In this document: piece by piece, positions 16,671 to 27,269 of the stretch
Layout: each line of letters starts with the position of its first letter
How positions within the stretch are numbered: position 1 is the first letter of the stretch
Source: Chloroflexaceae bacterium
GTDB taxonomy: Bacteria > Chloroflexota > Chloroflexia > Chloroflexales > Chloroflexaceae
NCBI GenBank assembly: GCA_012034075.1
Contig: JAAURD010000011.1
Location: forward strand, 1-47,398
Direction of reading: 5' to 3'
Length of the DNA: 47,398 nucleotides
The notes under the pieces: generated by a model
The model's input: only the letters and a program-made list of their open reading frames with translations
The model's database searches: none
What the model was told of the DNA's origin: nothing
Program-made: the position numbers and the translations under genes

Positions 16671-19600
16671 TTAGCGCCGATTTGCTTGGTAAGCACGCTG
16701 CGGAGGGCGAACCTCATTCGAGGATAGTGGATTTACGATGCCTTGTAATAGGGTAGATGTCCATTCACGTGTTTGCTGACTCACACGAAAGTCATCATCA
16801 ACAATCGTAACCGTTTCGTCTACATTATTCCCCAGGAGAATACCACCAGTTGGGTTGGTCAGACCAATACCAAAGACTTTATTGGCTGGTTCGTTAATAT
16901 CGTCCTGAATGATATCGATTGTAAAAGTAAGGACGGATACGCCAGGTGCAAAGACCAGGGTGCCTGAGACAGGTACAAAATCGATACCACCAATCGCCTG
17001 ATTATCCCGGGTTGCATAATCGACCGTTGCGGATCGTCCTACTGGTGCCGAAAGCGTAACGGTAATCACGACGGATGGTTCGCTTTCAAGCACAATATAC
17101 GGCGATCCGGTGAACTGGGCGCTGACTGGGCGACCAAAGATAGCCGGTAAATAGACGTAACTAAAAAACTCATCATCTTGAATGATCAAGGTTGACGTAA
17201 ACGGCCTTACCAGACGGCCTAACAATGGTGAATTGAGATTGGAGAGGCTAAGATTGACGGTGCGTTGTCGTTCGGTTGCTTGATCGTTATCGATAATGGG
17301 TACGGTAAATGTGAGTACTTTGGTACCACTGATAAAGGTCAGCGTGTTACTGACCGGTGTGTAATCTTGACCGGCAAGCGCAGTGCCATCACGGGATTGG
17401 TAGCCAAAGACGAGATCGCGTGATGGCGTAATGGTGAGACTGACATTGATAAAGGCCTCACCTGCGTTTTCATTCACGCGGAACGTGTCAGTGATAAACC
17501 GTGCACCGGGAATATCGCCGGTATCGCCATCTTGAATTTGCAGGGTAGATGTAAATGGCTCACCGAGCGTTGCTTTGCTGGCAAAGACATCGTTGATCAA
17601 CAATTCGAGTTCCAGGGTTTTGGTCAGTCCTGGTTCGCCATCTGGGAAGACATTGACCGGAAACGTCCCGCGTACCTCTCCAGCAGGGATGATCAATTCC
17701 CGATCAGGATCGGGTAACTCAAAATCGATGCCCTCGATAGCGGTTTGATCGCGAGCCGTGTAGTTGATCGTCACATCTTGCGCCGGCACTGCGCTTAACG
17801 TGACCCCAATAGTTGCTTGCAGGTCGTTTTCATTCACGATGGAAACTTCCTGTTCAAAGGCAATCGAGGGGAAATCATCATCAAAGATAGTCCCTTCACC
17901 AGTAAGCTCAGTGGCATCATCGGTAAACTGACCATTGACCGGGTTGTTCAGACGCATGACCACCGTTTCATCAGTTTCGATGACTCGATCACCAATGATG
18001 GGCACGTTGATAGCGATTGGACCGGCATTGCCTGGGCCAAATGCGAGTGTACCGGGATCGATTAGTTCAAAATCTTCACCCGCAGTAGCACTACTCAATG
18101 CCTCATCAATAGCATAGTCAACGGTTACGGTAAAAGGTGCCGCAGCCGATAGGGTCACCTGGAATGGCATGGGCGTGGTATCGGTATTGCCTTCGGGGTT
18201 GACAACCGGGTTGTCGATAAAGATCGTCGGCACATCTTCCGAACGGATACGGCCACGTGCCTGATTATTATCGGCTACGACGATGGCTGCCGCTGTATCG
18301 TTATCGACATCAATCTCGACAAGAAACGTTTCATCCAGTTCTACTTCGTCGTCATTATCGACCTCAACCGTAATCGTTTGTTCCACTTGATTGGGTGCCT
18401 GCATGGTCAACGGTGATGGCGGGGTCGTACTGGTGATCTCTGGTGCCTGGTCCGGCGGATCTTCAGCCAGAATCTGATATTCAACATCGATGTCATGACG
18501 AAACTGATTTGAGTTGGTTTGCACTGGTTCGCCTGTGAGATTATTGATCAGACGCACGGTGAAATCACCCGTTGGTGGGCTATCCGACTCGTTGATGAAG
18601 GTCTCATCGCAGGGTTGGGGTGTACACTCAATCAAGACACCGGGGTCGTCATCGCGAATCAGCCCTTCGGCCTCAGACTGCCCAACCACCGTGCCCTCGG
18701 GACTCGCGCTTTCTGGGTCAAGACGAACCAGAAAACGTTCATTCAATTCATCGTCAACATCACCGAAAATGGTCACTTCAACGGTGCTTAGTGTTCCCCC
18801 AGTCGGTATAGAGACGGTCCCGGTGATTGGGACAAAATCAACATCTTCGGTGGCAGAAGTATCAGAGGCCGAAAGCGCAACTGCTTCAAAATCCACCGTT
18901 ACCTCTTCCCCACTGGGGTTGGAAAGAGCAACCGAAAAGACCATTACATTCTCGCCGCTGTTGCCTTCAATGAGTTCAGCCGGTGAAATATTCAAAATGG
19001 TTGAACCAACTTTGGAGATAAAGGCATCGGTACCAGCGGAGGTTGGATCGAGCGGAGGCCGGCCTTCGCCCCCTTGAATGGGGAAATTCGATGAGATCGT
19101 AAAGCCCGTAATATGTGCATCGCGTGCCTGGTCAATCGCAATGCTGCGCCCAATTTCATTGTCACTGCCCGCCAGAAAGGCGCTATAGTTGAGCAGCAGA
19201 CTATCACTGGCTTCGACAAAGACAAACTTGGCCACAAAAACATCCTGTTTCAGGCCACTCGATAGTTCGCCTGGTGCATTGACAGTAGGAAATTCGCCGC
19301 CATTATCAGTCCAACCAGTAACGTAAGGATTATTGTCAATGTCAACATCAACACCATGGGCTTCATCTGTGCCAACCCCACCAAGGTCAGTACTATACTC
19401 TAGGGAACTGCCATCAACGCTAAACTTGGTCAGAAACGCATCACGACCAGTACCTTGCGCTTCGGCTGGAGCTTTCTCGGTTGGGAAATCGTCCGAGTCA
19501 GTGAACCCGGTGACATACGCATTATTATTCGAGTCAACTGCAATGTCGCGCCCCCGTTCATCCGCAGTACCACCCAGATAGGTGCTATAGACCAGCGCAC

Positions 19601-21457
19601 TTCCATCACTATTGAGTTTGGTGGCAAAGGCATCACTGGCGCCTTGCAACGCGGCCTGGAACGGTGCAGGGCTACCCGCTGTGGGAAAGTCATCAGACTC
19701 AGTCATACCCGCAATATAGGCATTGTTATCGCTGTCAATCTCAATACCAGGACCATCGTTATTCCCCGTTCCGCTGTCGAGGCCACCATCATTGCCGGTA
19801 CCTCCAAGGTAGGTGCTGTAGACCAGGGTTTGTCCATCAGCCGAAAGGCGCGTCACAAACACATCACGCTGCCCGCCAAAGGCTGGTTGCACAACACCAT
19901 CGGTCGTTGGAAATTCGCCTTGTGTCCAGCCAACAACATAGGCGTTTTGATTACGGTCAATTGTAATGTCATGGCCTTCGTCATTCGGGGCACCACCCAA
20001 AAAGGTGCTATATTCCAATTCTGTGCCAGTTGAAATGAGTTTGGTGACAAAGGCATCACTGGCAGCTGGTAATCCGCCTTTCTCTATCTGAAAGGTCTGG
20101 GTTACGAGACCGGTTGGAAAATCAGGTGAACGCGTGGCCCCCGTGACATAGACGCTGGCATCTTCATCGACCGCAATCCCATAGCCAATATCACCACTAC
20201 TGCCACCAAAGTAAGAGCTAAAGACCAGGAACTCGCCAGAGGTGAGAATTTTGGTGACAAAGACGTGTGAGTCACCCGAACCACCCGAAGCTGGAGGCTG
20301 CACCGGATCCTGGTCTTCACGCGGGGTGCTCACGGGATTGCCCGGAAAATCAGGCGAAGTCGTTTCACCGGTGATATAGGTGCCAAAATCATCAACCGTA
20401 ATAGCATACCCCGTGTCAACGCCGCTGCCACCCCAGAAGGTGCTATAGAGCAGGGCCGGGTCAATAATCAGGGGATAAGCACGATCATACGCACCAACAT
20501 CAAACCCGACGAGGGGCATGCCATCGGGATCAGCGGGATCAGCTGAGAGCGTATAGGCGACTTGTACAGGAACACGTTGGCCTTCAATCTCCTGCCAGGC
20601 AATGGGTGCCGTTTCAAACAGGCTGGGGATGATTGAACCAGCCAGCGTCACCAACAGTTGCCCCGTAGCCGGATCAAGCGCAATGTGGCTTGCACCATCG
20701 TAACGCCAACGGATAAGATTGGGGTCAACACCGGGGCGCACCATATAGGTGCTTTTCAAATTGCCCTGGTTGCCATCATAGTGAACATCAATACCAGGAT
20801 AGAGATCTTCGTAGCGCACACCGGCGTAGGTCTCGATATTGGTATGCCACTTTGAGCGGTCGTTGCCGATCATATAGTTGACCGTTCCTGGTAGCAGATC
20901 AGTGCCCTGCATGTGGGGATTGGTGGCGGCACCGGCAAACTCAAGGTGTACGACCGTTGAAGATTGCCCCGTCAACATGCGTTGCAGTGAATCGGCGGGC
21001 AAACTCAAGACGACTTCACCGGGTACAAAAAAGAGCGAACCACCCATGGTGTTCGCATGAAAGCGTACCTGGGAATCGGTCTGCCCCATATTAGGAATAA
21101 TGATAGCGGCATGGTGTCGAGTTGGTTGAGAACGGTCTGATACCCCTCTTTACTGGAGGTGGTTTCAGGGGCAAGCGTGTCTCTTACTGACACAGGGGTT
21201 GCAGAATCGGTCGTGATCAAAGATTGATTGGCATTAGATTGCATAAAAGCAGAAGTGATGCCATACTGAAGTACCTGATGATGATACGCTGTCATCAATT
21301 CGGTAGCGTGCAACGACGTGGTTGTACCAGCAGCAACCGTTCCGGGAAACACGGAAAGCAACAGCGTCAGGATCATGAACAAGGTAATCGCAGGCCGTAA
21401 CCAATGAATGGAACCTAGAGAACAAAAAACATGCACAGAAGACCTCATGAAAAACAT
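16671..21457 (-). CDS. Giant exported SBBP-repeat/Calx-beta protein, frameshifted at about 21100
   Basis: Nearly 1,600 residues across one base loss. The ATG at 21457 follows GGGAGG and opens a signal peptide (LRPAITLFMILTLLLSVFPGTVAA). The frame breaks at AA 21099-21100; one more base gives PLSFIPNMGQTDSQVRFHA, the expected N-terminal domain (DUF7948-like) of SBBP proteins. Seven SBBP beta-propeller repeats follow (pattern YSTYLGG...D..G..I.VD..NNAYVTG.T.S.DFPT). Then six Calx-beta-type domains, each with a FE/DYATRD...G.DF..VSGTL element and ending in DDD. A YVYLPAIFG segment lies before the last domain. It is presumably a cell-surface adhesive or structural protein; calcium binding is expected for Calx-beta domains but not shown. 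Confidence 0.9.
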
Positions 21458-21627
21458 ATCTTACCTCCCAGGATGAATAGAACAGAGCCAGCGTTATGGG
21501 CAGGGTACGTTGTGGGGAAGAGATATTGTGTTGTTACCTGATGCCTATCATCTTTCATCATACATTCGGCTATCGTACTGATGACGTCCTGGTCTGCTCA
21601 TATGGTGAATATCTGGACACAATGCCA

Positions 21628-21636
21628 ATGATACCA
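21628..21636 (-). promoter_or_regulatory. Possible extended -10 (TGGTATCAT) for the SBBP gene
   Basis: On the minus strand TG-G-TATCAT lies about 170 bases before ATG 21457, implying a long leader. It is of the same class as the dnaN and GT39 elements. No -35 was found. Confidence 0.3.
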
Positions 21637-21909
21637 TATTCTGGATTACCGACAACACAGAATTGGCTCAGAATCGATACTTGAAGCCTGCATGTTCTAC
21701 CAAATGATGATGCAACGTCTCTTGTACCGCACTGGTATCAGGTGCTCAGACTCACGCATGGTAATGCAAACACAGACGTTTGTCTCCCCTCTTTTAAACC
21801 AGGGTGAAACAGATGGTTCCACCTGACCCATGACACTATACTACACTCAACAATCCATCAGGGCAAATTTTGATTGTGAGAAGGATGACAAGCGAAGATA
21901 CCATGGCTG

Positions 21910-21918
21910 TGGTATGAT
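21910..21918 (+). promoter_or_regulatory. Extended -10 (TGGTATGAT) for the GT39-like gene
   Basis: TG-G-TATGAT in the context GCTGTGGTATGATGAG, about 100 bases before ATG 22022. It closely matches the dnaN element. Confidence 0.4.
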
Positions 21919-22021
21919 GAGCACTGTCGGAAGGTTGCTCGACCAGCAGGCAATGGTTTAGATGAAGCACACAGATAATGTACTTTTGCGCATTGTCATG
22001 GTTTGTTTGAGATAGAGACCG

Positions 22022-23620
22022 ATGGCATACCACAAATCAACATCCAAATCGGCTACGCCGGCGATACCAACCAGCCGGAAACAGCACGTGATTGCTCTTC
22101 TGACCCACCCGTTGCTGATGCTTGTTACCATAACGCTGGTGGGTCTGGGGTTGCGCTGCTTTCAGCTCGGCGCCAATGGCTACTGGCATGATGAAATGAT
22201 TACCACGTTTCTGGCACGTCTTCCACCTGGTGAGATTGTCCAGTCGGTGACAATCAGCGATTCCCATCCACCACTGTACCATATTCTGGTGCATGGCTGG
22301 CTGCTGCTGATAGGTGATGATCTGCTGTCACTCCGTTTCTTTTCGGTCCTGCTCAGTACATTGTGTATACTGCTGACGTATGTGCTGGGGCGGCAGTTGT
22401 TTGGCGTATCTGGCAGCGGTATTGCGCTCCTCGCAGCAGCATTGATGGCGATTTCTCCATTCCAAATCTTTCATGGGCAGCAGGCACGTATGTATCCACT
22501 TCTGGCAGTACTGGTGCTGGTAACAACCATACTGTTCTGGCAGGCATGGCAGCGACAACGCTGGTTCTGGTGGCTTGGGTTTGGCGTAAGTGTGGGAGCC
22601 GGTTTGTATACCCATGTGTTTTACTTTTTATCGCTCCCGGCCCTGACGTTCTGGGCACTGTATGACTCGGTGGTCCAGCGACAGCTTGACTGGCGCCGTT
22701 GGATCCCGCTGCTGGGCCTACAGATTGTTGCAGCACTGGCCTTTTTGCCCTTTCTGCCCAACATGCTCAATCTCACCAGAGCAGTGGTGCGCAGTTTCTG
22801 GGTGCAACCGAGCACTGGGTTTGACTGGGTGTTTATGCTGGTGAGTGTAAGCAATCATGCAACCATTGCCCATGATCCCCGCCTGGTTACGCCATTCTGG
22901 TATCTCATTGCCACGTTTTTACCTGGTGTTGCCGCACTCTTGCTCACATTGGTCTACAGTCTGCGCGAAGCCCGGCGCAAACCGGCCGAACGCTCTGTTT
23001 GGGTGCTCTTGCATCTCCTTATCTGGACGCCGATTGGATTAGCCACGATCATATCGCTGACGATCCGTTCTATTCTGGTTGACCGGGGGTTGATTGGTCT
23101 CTCTGCGCCGCTTGCGCTGATGATGGCAGCGCTCTTTTTACGGTTTCGCGCTCATGGGGCGGTGCAGGTGCTGACCGTTGCGTTTGTTCTCAGCAATTTC
23201 GCCAGTCTGGGCTTCGCTTATGCCCAGGCGCGTGAAAGTACGATGATCGAAATGGCTGATTATCTGGTGCAGCAGCAGCAACCTGGCGATGCCATTGCGG
23301 TCAGCGAGTGGCAATCATTTGATGCACTCGTCCTTGCCCATCCGGAGGCAACAGATGCCTATCTCTTGCCAGGGTTATCGGATCGGCAAGGATTGGAAGC
23401 ACGGGCCAGGATTATGCGCTGGCAGACACCCGATCATATTGCGCCGATTGAGGCATTTGCACCAGACTATCAACGCGTCTGGTTTGCGCTGACGACCTAT
23501 GGTGATGTACCCTATCATCAGCAGTTTACACGCGGTTGGCTTGATGCGTATGGCGAACTGGTTCACGAAGAGCGCTTTGGATCGGCCGTAGTCTACCTCT
23601 ATGAATTAACACCACCGTAA
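22022..23620 (+). CDS. GT39/ArnT-like membrane glycosyltransferase
   Basis: A 532-residue integral membrane protein with about ten hydrophobic helices. The first loop carries GANGYWHDEMITTFLARLP, the acidic D-E motif that GT-C enzymes of the PMT/ArnT type use for catalysis, and SDSHPPLYHILVH, the second conserved loop motif. HGQQARMYPLLAVLVLVTT matches the helix 4 region typical of family 39. A soluble C-terminal tail follows. Such enzymes move sugars from polyprenyl-phosphate donors to lipids or proteins at the outer membrane face; the substrate here is unknown. The start has only a weak GAGATAGAG site. No sugar-pathway genes are adjacent; the next gene, on the opposite strand, is a DNA methyltransferase. 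Confidence 0.85.
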   Translation: MAYHKSTSKSATPAIPTSRKQHVIALLTHPLLMLVTITLVGLGLRCFQLGANGYWHDEMITTFLARLPPGEIVQSVTISDSHPPLYHILVHGWLLLIGDDLLSLRFFSVLLSTLCILLTYVLGRQLFGVSGSGIALLAAALMAISPFQIFHGQQARMYPLLAVLVLVTTILFWQAWQRQRWFWWLGFGVSVGAGLYTHVFYFLSLPALTFWALYDSVVQRQLDWRRWIPLLGLQIVAALAFLPFLPNMLNLTRAVVRSFWVQPSTGFDWVFMLVSVSNHATIAHDPRLVTPFWYLIATFLPGVAALLLTLVYSLREARRKPAERSVWVLLHLLIWTPIGLATIISLTIRSILVDRGLIGLSAPLALMMAALFLRFRAHGAVQVLTVAFVLSNFASLGFAYAQARESTMIEMADYLVQQQQPGDAIAVSEWQSFDALVLAHPEATDAYLLPGLSDRQGLEARARIMRWQTPDHIAPIEAFAPDYQRVWFALTTYGDVPYHQQFTRGWLDAYGELVHEERFGSAVVYLYELTPP

Positions 23621-23637
23621 CAGGGCAATGCTGCTGC

Positions 23638-24615
23638 TCACTCTTCAACAAACAAATCTTCCTGAGCGTATCCATTCTGTTCGGTATGGGTCGTACAGAC
23701 CGGCAAGCTCCCTGATTCACGACTAATGGCAGTATGATCAATCGCCTGGATCGGATCGGGAATAGCATAAAAGGGTGACAGCATTGGCCAATCTTTATCC
23801 CGCAGTGTCACAACCGCATCAAGAAAGAGGCTGACCCAGACAGCGCCAATACGCGATCGTGTTGTCTCATGGGCAAGTTTTTGGCGAGCAATGCTTGCAT
23901 AGGTCGGGTCAATCTCCAGTCCTATGAAGGCACGGCCCAGTCGTTGGGCTGCCAGGGCGGTCGTGCCCGTCCCCAGAAACGGGTCAAGCACAACATCCCC
24001 TGCTTCGGTTGTCATCAAAATCACCCGTTCGAGCAGATGAATTGGCAACTGGCAGGGGTGCTGATCGCGGTATTTGTTGTGTTTCACACGATGAATATCG
24101 GTCCACACATCAGAGACCAGCGGTCCAAAGGGGTGCAGACTGGCCTTTTTACCACCATAATCCTTCAGTAAATAGCCGCACTTACGGCAGCGTTTATGGG
24201 GATAGCGAATCTCAAAGAATTGCTGCTGGCGAGCATCTTTGGCATAGAACAGGATACCATAGTGCGATGGCTGTAATGTTTTGCCCATCGGTGCAGTTGG
24301 CGCATCCCAGGCAATCCAATGTTTAAAATCGGCCATCCGGTTGAGCATGGCACTGTAGTAGGTGAGCCAGCGGGGAATATTATGCACCAGGATTGAGCCA
24401 CTTGGCTTCGTAATGCGGACCATTTCGGTGATCCAGGACTCGCACCAGGCCAGATAGTCCTGCATCTCAAGGCTATCATGCACGGTATGGTACTTCTTCT
24501 TGAGATTAAACGGTGGATCCGCAAACGTCACATCAATACTGTCGGTTGGCAGAGTCCGTAACGTGTCAAGGCAATCACCCTGAATCACCTGGTTGAGATA
24601 GGTATCAAGCATCAT
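23638..24615 (-). CDS. Orphan beta-class DNA methyltransferase
   Basis: A 325-residue site-specific DNA adenine-N6 or cytosine-N4 methyltransferase. The catalytic motif IV, DPPF (33-36 in TFADPPFNL), comes before the SAM-binding motif I, DPFLGTGTTALAAQ (211-224), the order of the beta class. HPCQLP (186-191) corresponds to the usual HPTQKP motif just before it. The region between should hold target recognition and carries a CRKC (143-146) insert that looks like a half zinc knuckle. A C-terminal extension of about 85 residues is unassigned. No restriction enzyme or specificity gene is next to it, so it may be a solitary regulatory or protective methylase. The ATG at 24615 (or 24612) lacks a clear ribosome site. 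Confidence 0.88.
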   Translation of the reverse strand: MMLDTYLNQVIQGDCLDTLRTLPTDSIDVTFADPPFNLKKKYHTVHDSLEMQDYLAWCESWITEMVRITKPSGSILVHNIPRWLTYYSAMLNRMADFKHWIAWDAPTAPMGKTLQPSHYGILFYAKDARQQQFFEIRYPHKRCRKCGYLLKDYGGKKASLHPFGPLVSDVWTDIHRVKHNKYRDQHPCQLPIHLLERVILMTTEAGDVVLDPFLGTGTTALAAQRLGRAFIGLEIDPTYASIARQKLAHETTRSRIGAVWVSLFLDAVVTLRDKDWPMLSPFYAIPDPIQAIDHTAISRESGSLPVCTTHTEQNGYAQEDLFVEE

Positions 24616-24639
24616 GGGTAGGTTTCGTGCGTGTGGTTA

Positions 24640-24672
24640 TTGGTCACCCTCGATCCTATCGAGGGTGACCAA
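24640..24672. terminator. Hairpin between methyltransferase and glycoside hydrolase genes
   Basis: TTGGTCACCCTCGAT (24640-24654), loop CCT, ATCGAGGGTGACCAA (24658-24672): a perfect 15-base stem. It lies downstream of the minus-strand operon ending at 24724 and just before the methyltransferase start. T-runs are weak on both sides. It shares the GGTCACC/GGTGACC core with the hairpin at 5057-5097. Confidence 0.6.
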
Positions 24673-24723
24673 CGGTCGTTTCAGCAAACTTCCTTTTCGG
24701 AAGAGCAAGCCATCCCTTGCGTG

Positions 24724-26025
24724 TTAGTCAAACCGATGCACATAGATCGGCGATGGATCAGGATACAGCTCGAACACACCGTGATTTGCGCTGAGCCACC
24801 AGCTATGACCATGACGATTAAACACCTGCGCAGTTGCATGGGTGGTGGTCAGCAGAGCCGTAGAATGACGTAAGGCCCAGATAACATCTATCGTCTCGTT
24901 GCCGCGTCGAAAGCGGAAACCATAGACTGGTCCACCACTGAGCACCTCAATATCGGTGATACGTTTTTCAAAGACGGCACCCGCCAGTTGATCATTCAGC
25001 ACGGCAAACGCATACAGGGCCGGTCGGGGATGGCTATGCGGGCCATCTTGCTCCGAAAAGCGGAGCATGCCATAACCGTTCTGGATTTCGTCCTTCATGC
25101 TATACCAGATCACCCGTTCGGCACCGGCGGCCCGCAGCAGCACCGCACCACGCACCAGGTAATTGGCCTGTTCTTCTTCATCGGTGTGACCGGCCGGATC
25201 GCGTTCATTGGGGCGTGCGCTCCAGCCAAATTCGGTCACCCAGACTGGTTTGCCACCGGCCCAGCTGGTGACAATCTGTAAGTTGGCGAACGCCGATACG
25301 CCAATCTCGCCATTGTCCTCTGGTAACGCAGGGTCTACATACGGATGGATGTTGAGGATATCGAATGCCCACCAGGCATCATTTTCGGCCACACGCAGCA
25401 AAAACTGAATATCAAAGGGATTGATTCCACCATGGAGAATACGTACCTCTGGAGCCACGGCACGAATAGCGCTTGAAACGGTGCGAAGCAACCGCGCATA
25501 GGCAACCGGGTCAGGCGCCGGCTTCCAGAAGTTCGGATTATCGGGTTCATTCCAGATTTCCCAATGCGTAACACGGTAGCGATACCGCTCAACGACCTGA
25601 GATGCATACCGCGCAAAGCGGTCAAGATCCGGTTCATAGAACGACAAATCCCAGGGATTGGCAGTTTGCTCGCGGGTGGCCCAGCCTGGGGGGTGGCCGA
25701 GCACGCCAATGATGTTGAGACCGTTGGCCGTATGCAAATCGACCATGCGGTCATAATATTCCCAATGGTTAACCCCTGGCAGTGGCTCAATAGAGAACCA
25801 GTGAAAGTCTTCGCGGACCCAACCGGCACCGCTCTGACTGATCACATGGGACTGCCAGTCCATTTCTTCAAAACTGCGAGCACGCGAGGCAAGATGAGCA
25901 TTGACGCCAAATTCGGACAGACGGGCTGTCTCTGCCTGACTATAGGCGGGCGTGGGCATAGGTGTGCTAGCAAGTGCGAAGAGAACACACAACAAGGCAA
26001 TCAGGGGCTTGTAGATGCTTCGCAA
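24724..26025 (-). CDS. Exported clan GH-A glycoside hydrolase
   Basis: A 433-residue secreted hydrolase. The start is TTG at 26025, preceded by GAGGAGGT at 4 bases; longer readings upstream are antisense of no coding character. A signal peptide (YKPLIALLCVLFALASTP...AYS) is followed by a TIM barrel: GVNAHLASR, WVREDFHWFSIEP, then E160 in HWEIWNEPDNPNFW as acid/base and E265 in PVWVTEFGWS as nucleophile. This resembles GH39/GH5-type proteins; the exact substrate (beta-glycosides of cell-wall or exopolysaccharide type) cannot be read from sequence. It overlaps the end of the DUF1405-like gene by 25 bases and is the last gene of the minus-strand operon, followed by a strong hairpin. Confidence 0.85.
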   Translation of the reverse strand: MRSIYKPLIALLCVLFALASTPMPTPAYSQAETARLSEFGVNAHLASRARSFEEMDWQSHVISQSGAGWVREDFHWFSIEPLPGVNHWEYYDRMVDLHTANGLNIIGVLGHPPGWATREQTANPWDLSFYEPDLDRFARYASQVVERYRYRVTHWEIWNEPDNPNFWKPAPDPVAYARLLRTVSSAIRAVAPEVRILHGGINPFDIQFLLRVAENDAWWAFDILNIHPYVDPALPEDNGEIGVSAFANLQIVTSWAGGKPVWVTEFGWSARPNERDPAGHTDEEEQANYLVRGAVLLRAAGAERVIWYSMKDEIQNGYGMLRFSEQDGPHSHPRPALYAFAVLNDQLAGAVFEKRITDIEVLSGGPVYGFRFRRGNETIDVIWALRHSTALLTTTHATAQVFNRHGHSWWLSANHGVFELYPDPSPIYVHRFD

Positions 26026-26630
26026 AGGGACCTCCTCTGATCTAGTGGTAACAACAACAGACCTGTTGCCAACAGCGCCGTAAGCAGCGTGGCAACCCAG
26101 AAGGCAAAAGATACCGATACAAAACCACCAAGCGGTGGGTGAAACCCGAGCCGATAATCGACCTGGACCGATAGGATAAACCAACTCACCACGGCAATGC
26201 GTCCTGGCATTGCCAGCGGTTGGACAAAGGTGACCAACAGCAATCCCTGCAGCAGCAGACCAATATGGCTGACAAACAACAGGGCCTCCAACGGAAATAT
26301 CTGGCCTGCTTGTAGCCAGGTCCAGAGCCAGAAAGCAATCGTCCATGCGCCATACTTGATGCAGGCAAAGGCTGTGAGCGCATAAAAGAAATACCAGCGC
26401 TGCTTGGCCCACACACCGAGTGCCGCGATACTCCAGAGCAATGCTGCCAAGGGGCAATCGGGCACAAAGGGCATCGCCCACCAGGGCGATGTCCAGAGCA
26501 TGGGACCATACCAGTAGATACCGCCCACAATGGCGCCAAACAGATTGGCCGCCAGAATGAGTGCAAAGAGCCATGGGCGTAGCAGAATGGCCTGAAAGAC
26601 CATGGCAAACCAGTTCAACCAGGCCGGCAT
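26001..26630 (-). CDS. DUF1405-like integral membrane protein
   Basis: A 209-residue protein with about six hydrophobic helices. The start at 26630 (MPAWLNWFAMVFQAILLRPWLF) is chosen because AGGAG lies about 9 bases upstream; the in-frame start at 26714 would lie inside the acyltransferase gene. LILAANLFGAIVGGIYWYGPML, followed by a short loop with PWWAMPFVPDCPLAALLWS and the motif KQRWYFFYALTAFACIKYGAWT, matches DUF1405 membrane proteins as I remember them. Function is unknown. It starts 4 bases after the stop of the acyltransferase and ends inside the start of the glycoside hydrolase, so all three are co-translated. Confidence 0.75.
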   Translation of the reverse strand: MPAWLNWFAMVFQAILLRPWLFALILAANLFGAIVGGIYWYGPMLWTSPWWAMPFVPDCPLAALLWSIAALGVWAKQRWYFFYALTAFACIKYGAWTIAFWLWTWLQAGQIFPLEALLFVSHIGLLLQGLLLVTFVQPLAMPGRIAVVSWFILSVQVDYRLGFHPPLGGFVSVSFAFWVATLLTALLATGLLLLPLDQRRSLCEASTSP

Positions 26631-26634
26631 CGGT

Positions 26635-27258
26635 TCACGCTCCTGACTGTGTTGGCGCCGCCTCAAGCACCCGAATAGGGACACCACCAACCATGGCTCC
26701 CGGTGGCACATCACGATTTACCAGGCTCATCGCAGAGATAGTAGCCCCTTCACCAATAACCACACCAGGCAAAATAGTCGTATTCGCTCCAATCGTTACA
26801 TGTGGACCGATAACGACTGGACCACGCCGCCATTCGTGACGCATAAACTCATGACACAGTATGACTGAATTATACCCGATAATCGTATCATCGCCAATCG
26901 TGATATCTTGCGGGAAAAAAATATCAAACATCACCATAAAGCCAATAGAAGCGTGTCTTCCGACACGCATACCGATCCGACGATAGAGCCAGTTTTTCAG
27001 CCCAAGGAAGGGGATATAACGTGCCACCATGAGCACCAGGCTTTGCGGGATGACGCGGAGATAGCCGCCAGTCACATGCGGAAAGTACCACAACGTGTTG
27101 TAACGACCAGCAGATGGATACGAGCGAAGTCGTTTTTTGCGTCTATTCTTGCTGTTCAGAAGCTCATCGGCAGCATGGTCGGGAGAAACATCAATAGCCG
27201 CAACCGGATCAACAACGGGTTGCGCTTCAGGCACACGGTAGGGTGATTCGGTTTCCAT
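26635..27258 (-). CDS. Hexapeptide-repeat acyltransferase
   Basis: A 207-residue left-handed beta-helix protein of the LacA/WbbJ/Vat type. The N-terminal 60 residues are charged and probably flexible (NSKNRRKKRLRSYPS). A predicted amphipathic segment (LKNWLYRRIGMRVGRHASIG) leads into hexapeptide turns: DITIGDDTIIGYNSVILCHE, GPVVIGPHVTIGANTTILPGVVIGEGATI, ending MVGGVPIRVL. The CHEF sequence supplies the histidine usually used for catalysis in xenobiotic/sugar O-acetyltransferases. The acceptor is unknown; the adjacent membrane protein and glycoside hydrolase suggest a surface polysaccharide (inference). It starts 11 bases after the MBL-fold gene. Confidence 0.85.
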   Translation of the reverse strand: METESPYRVPEAQPVVDPVAAIDVSPDHAADELLNSKNRRKKRLRSYPSAGRYNTLWYFPHVTGGYLRVIPQSLVLMVARYIPFLGLKNWLYRRIGMRVGRHASIGFMVMFDIFFPQDITIGDDTIIGYNSVILCHEFMRHEWRRGPVVIGPHVTIGANTTILPGVVIGEGATISAMSLVNRDVPPGAMVGGVPIRVLEAAPTQSGA

Positions 27259-27269
27259 ACGTCCTTGTG

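Larger units (their letters stand above)
21458..22021. other. Divergent intergenic region (SBBP / GT39)
   Basis: About 560 bases between divergent genes. One extended -10 is seen on each strand (21628-21636 minus; 21910-21918 plus). A 62-codon plus-strand frame at 21496-21684 lacks a ribosome site and recognisable motifs. No RNA gene was recognised. Confidence 0.5.

Noticed and set aside
19455-20033. 192-codon plus-strand frame inside the SBBP gene
   Set aside because: It is the complement of the regular SBBP repeats; the minus-strand reading has clear repeat and domain structure.
26026-26574. Longer N-terminus for the glycoside hydrolase
   Set aside because: The extension overlaps the DUF1405-like gene in another frame and has no protein character; TTG 26025 has a strong ribosome site and opens a signal peptide.
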